From the NCBI GenBank assembly GCA_900538475.1, contig UPYT01000035.1, forward strand, positions 1 through 18,026: DNA of 18,026 bases, read 5' to 3'. Shown here one piece after another: positions 15,972 through 18,026 of this stretch. The translations under genes were made by a program, and so were the position numbers. The first letter of the stretch is position 1. Each line of letters starts with the position of its first letter. The notes under the pieces were generated by a model, which made no database searches, had not been told where the DNA came from, and saw only the letters and a program-made list of their open reading frames with translations. Source of the DNA: an uncultured Clostridium sp. Lineage in GTDB: Bacteria; Bacillota; Clostridia; Lachnospirales; Lachnospiraceae.

Positions 15972-16769
15972 ATGTTAGAGATTAAAAGTATTTCCAAGAC
16001 CTTTAATGCAGGAACGGTCAATGAAAAAAAGGCTTTAAGAGGACTGAGCCTGACCTTAAATGACGGAGATTTTGTGACAGTAATCGGCGGAAACGGAGCT
16101 GGAAAATCGACTCTTCTGAATGCAATTTCCGGAGTATGGCCGGTCGATGAGGGACATATTATTATTGATGGAAAGGACGTAACAAAGCTTCCCGAATATC
16201 GCCGTGCTGCGTTTTTGGGACGTGTATTCCAGGATCCTATGAATGGAACAGCAGCAACTATGGGGATCGAGGAAAACCTGGCCCTTGCTCTTCGCCGGGG
16301 TGCCAGAAGAACTTTGCGGATTGGAATTAGAAACAGCGAGAGAGAGCTGTACCGGGATTGGTTAAAGCGTCTGGGCCTGGGGCTGGAGGATCGTCTGACA
16401 TCAAAGGTTGGACTTCTTTCCGGCGGACAGCGTCAGGCTCTGACCCTTCTGATGGCAACTCTTCAGCGTCCGAAGCTTCTGCTTTTAGATGAGCATACAG
16501 CGGCTCTGGATCCCAAGACCGCGAAGAAGGTGCTGGATCTGACGGCAGAGATTGTGGAAGAGCAGCATTTGACAACGCTGATGATTACGCACAATATGAA
16601 GGACGCAATCCAGCTGGGCAACCGTCTGATTATGATGCACGAGGGAAATGTAATTTACGATGTAGCAGGTGAAAAAAAGAAAAATCTGACTGTGGAGGAT
16701 CTGCTCCACAAGTTTGAAGAGGCCAGTGGTGAAGAATTTGCTAATGACCGAATGATGCTGACAAAATAG
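15972..16769 (+). CDS. ABC transporter ATP-binding protein (TrpZ-like, COG1101 type)
   Basis: A 265-aa ATPase for the adjacent permease. Walker A GGNGAGKST is at 39-47, the Q-loop in VFQDPMNGTA, signature LSGGQ at 149-153, Walker B LLLLDEH with D173 and E174, and the switch His in MITHNMKD. The residue after the catalytic Glu is His (H175) where most ABC proteins have Pro; I recall this DEHTAALDP form as usual in this subfamily. AAGGAG (15964-15969) is only 2 bases before ATG, but GAGAGG (15957-15962) at 9 bases may serve instead, and the gene is 6 bp after the permease stop, so coupling is likely. It is the last gene of the operon, followed by a strong terminator. Confidence 0.92.
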   Translation: MLEIKSISKTFNAGTVNEKKALRGLSLTLNDGDFVTVIGGNGAGKSTLLNAISGVWPVDEGHIIIDGKDVTKLPEYRRAAFLGRVFQDPMNGTAATMGIEENLALALRRGARRTLRIGIRNSERELYRDWLKRLGLGLEDRLTSKVGLLSGGQRQALTLLMATLQRPKLLLLDEHTAALDPKTAKKVLDLTAEIVEEQHLTTLMITHNMKDAIQLGNRLIMMHEGNVIYDVAGEKKKNLTVEDLLHKFEEASGEEFANDRMMLTK

Positions 16770-16781
16770 TCAGATTCCGAG

Positions 16782-16831
16782 AATCCGGGTGATTCCATGT
16801 TATGATTTGTAACAGGAACACCCGGATTTTT
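16782..16831 (+). terminator. Strong intrinsic terminator of the ABC importer operon
   Basis: AATCCGGGTG (16782-16791) pairs with CACCCGGATT (16819-16828). The stem continues inward as TTCC/GGAA (16793-16796/16815-16818) and TGTTA/TAACA (16798-16802/16810-16814) with single bulged A residues, about 19 bp in all. T residues run through 16831. It starts 12 bases after the ATPase stop codon. Confidence 0.9.
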
Positions 16832-16848
16832 GCTTTGTTTCTTCCTTA

Positions 16849-16924
16849 GGGAAAACGTATCCGTTTTCCTCGTACAGGGAACAAAAGGCGTTGAGGGTAT
16901 GGATGAGCTGCTGCCGTGAAAACG
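16849..16924 (+). promoter_or_regulatory. Leader of the recombinase gene with competing stems and a repeated core
   Basis: GGAAAACG (16850-16857) pairs with CGTTTTCC (16862-16869) around TATC. The same CGTTTTC (16862-16868) is also complementary to GAAAACG (16918-16924), about 20 bases before the recombinase ribosome binding site. Between lies the core GCGTTGAGGG (16888-16897) followed by T and ATGG, shared with 4839-4859. Its GTATG (16897-16901) can pair with CGTAC (16871-16875). The two outer pairings exclude each other. No clear promoter was found. Confidence 0.4.
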
Positions 16925-16954
16925 ATAAGCGTAGAAAATGAAGAGGAGAAAATC

Positions 16955-17929
16955 ATGGAATATATTCAGTACGAAATCACAGAGCAGAATTTAGAGGCAT
17001 ATAAGCATAATATGATGGAAAATGAAAAAAGTCTGGCAACCATAGAAAAGTATCTGCGGGATGTTCGCTCTTTCTGCCGGTGGAATCAGGGGGAGGTTAT
17101 TGTCAGAACAAGGATCCTTGAATGGAAAAATCACCTTGCCCGGGAATATGCAGTCAGCTCTGCGAATTCTATGCTGGCGGCACTGAATGGATTCCTGAGT
17201 TTTCAGGGATGGCCGGAGCTGAGGGTAAAGCCTTTTCGTCAACAGAAGCAGCTGTACCGAGATCCGGAAAGAGATCTGTCAAGAAAAGAGTATATTCAGC
17301 TTCTAGAGGAGGCAAAGAAGCAGGGAGATGAGCGCCTGAAGCTGGTAATGGAAACGATTTGCGCTACAGGAATTCGCGTTTCGGAGCTTCCTTTTATTAC
17401 TGCAGAAGCGGTTCGGGCCGGACGCGCTGTTGTAAATTGTAAAAATAAGAAACGAGTTATCTTTATTCCTTCAAAGCTTCAGCGTATTTTAAAAGAATAT
17501 ATGAAGAGGAAAAACATTACCGAAGGAGCTGTTTTTCTGACGAGAACAGGGACTGTTTTGAACCGCAGCAATATCTGGAGAGCAATGAAAAAGCTTTCAC
17601 AGACTGCAGGAGTAGAATGCAGAAAGGTATTTCCTCATAACCTGCGTCATTTATTTGCGAAAACCTTTTACAGCGCAGGAAAGGATCTGGCAAAGCTGGC
17701 AGACGTTCTGGGGCATTCCCACATCGAAACCACTAGAATTTATATCATGGAAAGCGGACAGGAGCACGAACGAATCATGGAACAGCTGGGATTGGTGGAA
17801 ACGGATTCAGACCTTTTCTTTTTACAGGGAAACAGAAAAAGAAGAAGGGAAAAATGGAAGCAGCTGAAACGAAAACTGTTAAAAAGAAGGAAGAAGCAAA
17901 GCGCAGAAGAGGAGAGGCTTCTGGAATAG
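16955..17929 (+). CDS. Tyrosine recombinase/integrase with a basic C-terminal tail
   Basis: A 324-aa site-specific recombinase of the XerC/D-like phage integrase family. An N-terminal core-binding (SAM-like) domain lies at about 8-90 (SLATIEKYLRDVRSFCRW) and the catalytic domain at about 110-275. The catalytic residues are all present: R141 in CATGIRVSEL, H228 and R231 in PHNLRH, H254 in LGHSH and the nucleophile Y263 in TTRIYI. Beyond the domain is a tail of about 50 residues rich in Arg and Lys (RKRRREKW, KRKLLKRRKK), absent from Xer proteins. GTG 16916 would give a longer protein, but GAGGAG (16943-16948) 6 bases before ATG 16955 decides the start. It is separated from the ABC operon by a terminator. 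No excisionase or phage gene is visible. It could be a solitary integrase, an invertase, or part of an element continuing past the window. Confidence 0.9.
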   Translation: MEYIQYEITEQNLEAYKHNMMENEKSLATIEKYLRDVRSFCRWNQGEVIVRTRILEWKNHLAREYAVSSANSMLAALNGFLSFQGWPELRVKPFRQQKQLYRDPERDLSRKEYIQLLEEAKKQGDERLKLVMETICATGIRVSELPFITAEAVRAGRAVVNCKNKKRVIFIPSKLQRILKEYMKRKNITEGAVFLTRTGTVLNRSNIWRAMKKLSQTAGVECRKVFPHNLRHLFAKTFYSAGKDLAKLADVLGHSHIETTRIYIMESGQEHERIMEQLGLVETDSDLFFLQGNRKRRREKWKQLKRKLLKRRKKQSAEEERLLE

Positions 17930-17971
17930 GAGAAAGTAAGTGCTTTGGTATATTAAAAAGGGAGACCGCCT

Positions 17972-18026
17972 GGGAGTATCCCAAAGTTTGTGTAAACCTT
18001 CAAACTGATGTAAGATAGACTTACCA
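17972..18026. mobile_element. Possible left end of an IS256-type insertion sequence
   Basis: The segment begins GGGAGTATCCC and contains AAAGTTTGTGTAAAC (17983-17997). IS256-family terminal repeats, as I recall them, end in a similar TTGTGTAAA block. Small palindromes (GGGA/TCCC, AGTTTG/CAAACT, GTAAG/CTTAC) are packed into the 55 bases. The window ends before a transposase or the second end would appear, so this is a tentative call. Confidence 0.35.

Noticed and set aside
16880..16969. Short frame from TTG in the core motif before the recombinase, read as a leader peptide
   Set aside because: The corresponding frame at 4842 gives a weakly similar peptide, but neither has a ribosome binding site. 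The conservation fits stem pairing better than codons.
1..18026. CRISPR arrays, tRNA or rRNA genes, toxin-antitoxin pairs, restriction systems
   Set aside because: No regularly spaced repeats, cloverleaf-like sequence, ribosomal RNA signature or matching protein family was seen.

Overview
The window looks like a chromosomal segment from a low-to-mid GC anaerobic Firmicute, most likely a gut Lachnospiraceae (Clostridia). The lines of evidence are a lon-engB pair in the usual clostridial order, strong AGGAGG-type ribosome binding sites throughout, S-layer-homology and choline-binding-type surface proteins, a CitX-CitG fusion and a lipoprotein-dependent ABC importer. This is inferred from protein families and gene order, not from a database match.

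Layout. (1) 1-4800 is a housekeeping block on the plus strand. It holds three tandem hairpins ending in a T-run (possibly the tail of an upstream gene), lon protease, the GTPase engB, then methylglyoxal synthase (own extended -10 promoter) and an M20 metallopeptidase. (2) 4801-5111 is a gene-free interval that opens with a long inverted repeat. (3) 5112-9928 is a four-gene operon: an SLH-domain secreted protein, a membrane-fusion (HlyD/MacA-type) adaptor with two tandem modules, a MacB-like ATPase and a MacB-like permease. (4) 9946-11108 is a consensus promoter inside an inverted repeat, driving an M19 dipeptidase. (5) 11148-12041 is a secreted protein with FN3-like and cell-wall-binding repeats. 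It converges on (6) citXG on the minus strand, and the two share a perfect 16-bp hairpin. citXG has a promoter and a leader of about 170 nt containing a 12-bp inverted repeat. (7) 13752-16831 is a divergently transcribed three-gene ABC importer of the TrpXYZ type (lipoprotein, permease, ATPase) with a strong promoter, two hairpins after the binding-protein gene and a strong terminator. (8) 16849-17929 is a tyrosine recombinase gene with an unusual leader. (9) The last 55 bases resemble the end of an IS256-type insertion sequence.

How the genes work together. The SLH/adaptor/ATPase/permease set probably forms a wall-associated export or resistance pump related to MacAB and YknXYZ. The lipoprotein/permease/ATPase set probably imports an aromatic amino acid or similar small molecule. 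CitXG makes and attaches the citrate lyase prosthetic group, but no citrate lyase structural genes are nearby.

I found no clear new defence or biosynthetic system, no CRISPR array and no tRNA or rRNA gene. The points most worth following up are non-coding. They are a shared core motif with an apparently covarying stem at 4801-4866 and 16862-16924, the structured citXG leader, a promoter nested inside a terminator-like inverted repeat at 9946-10010, and the triple hairpin at 16-68.
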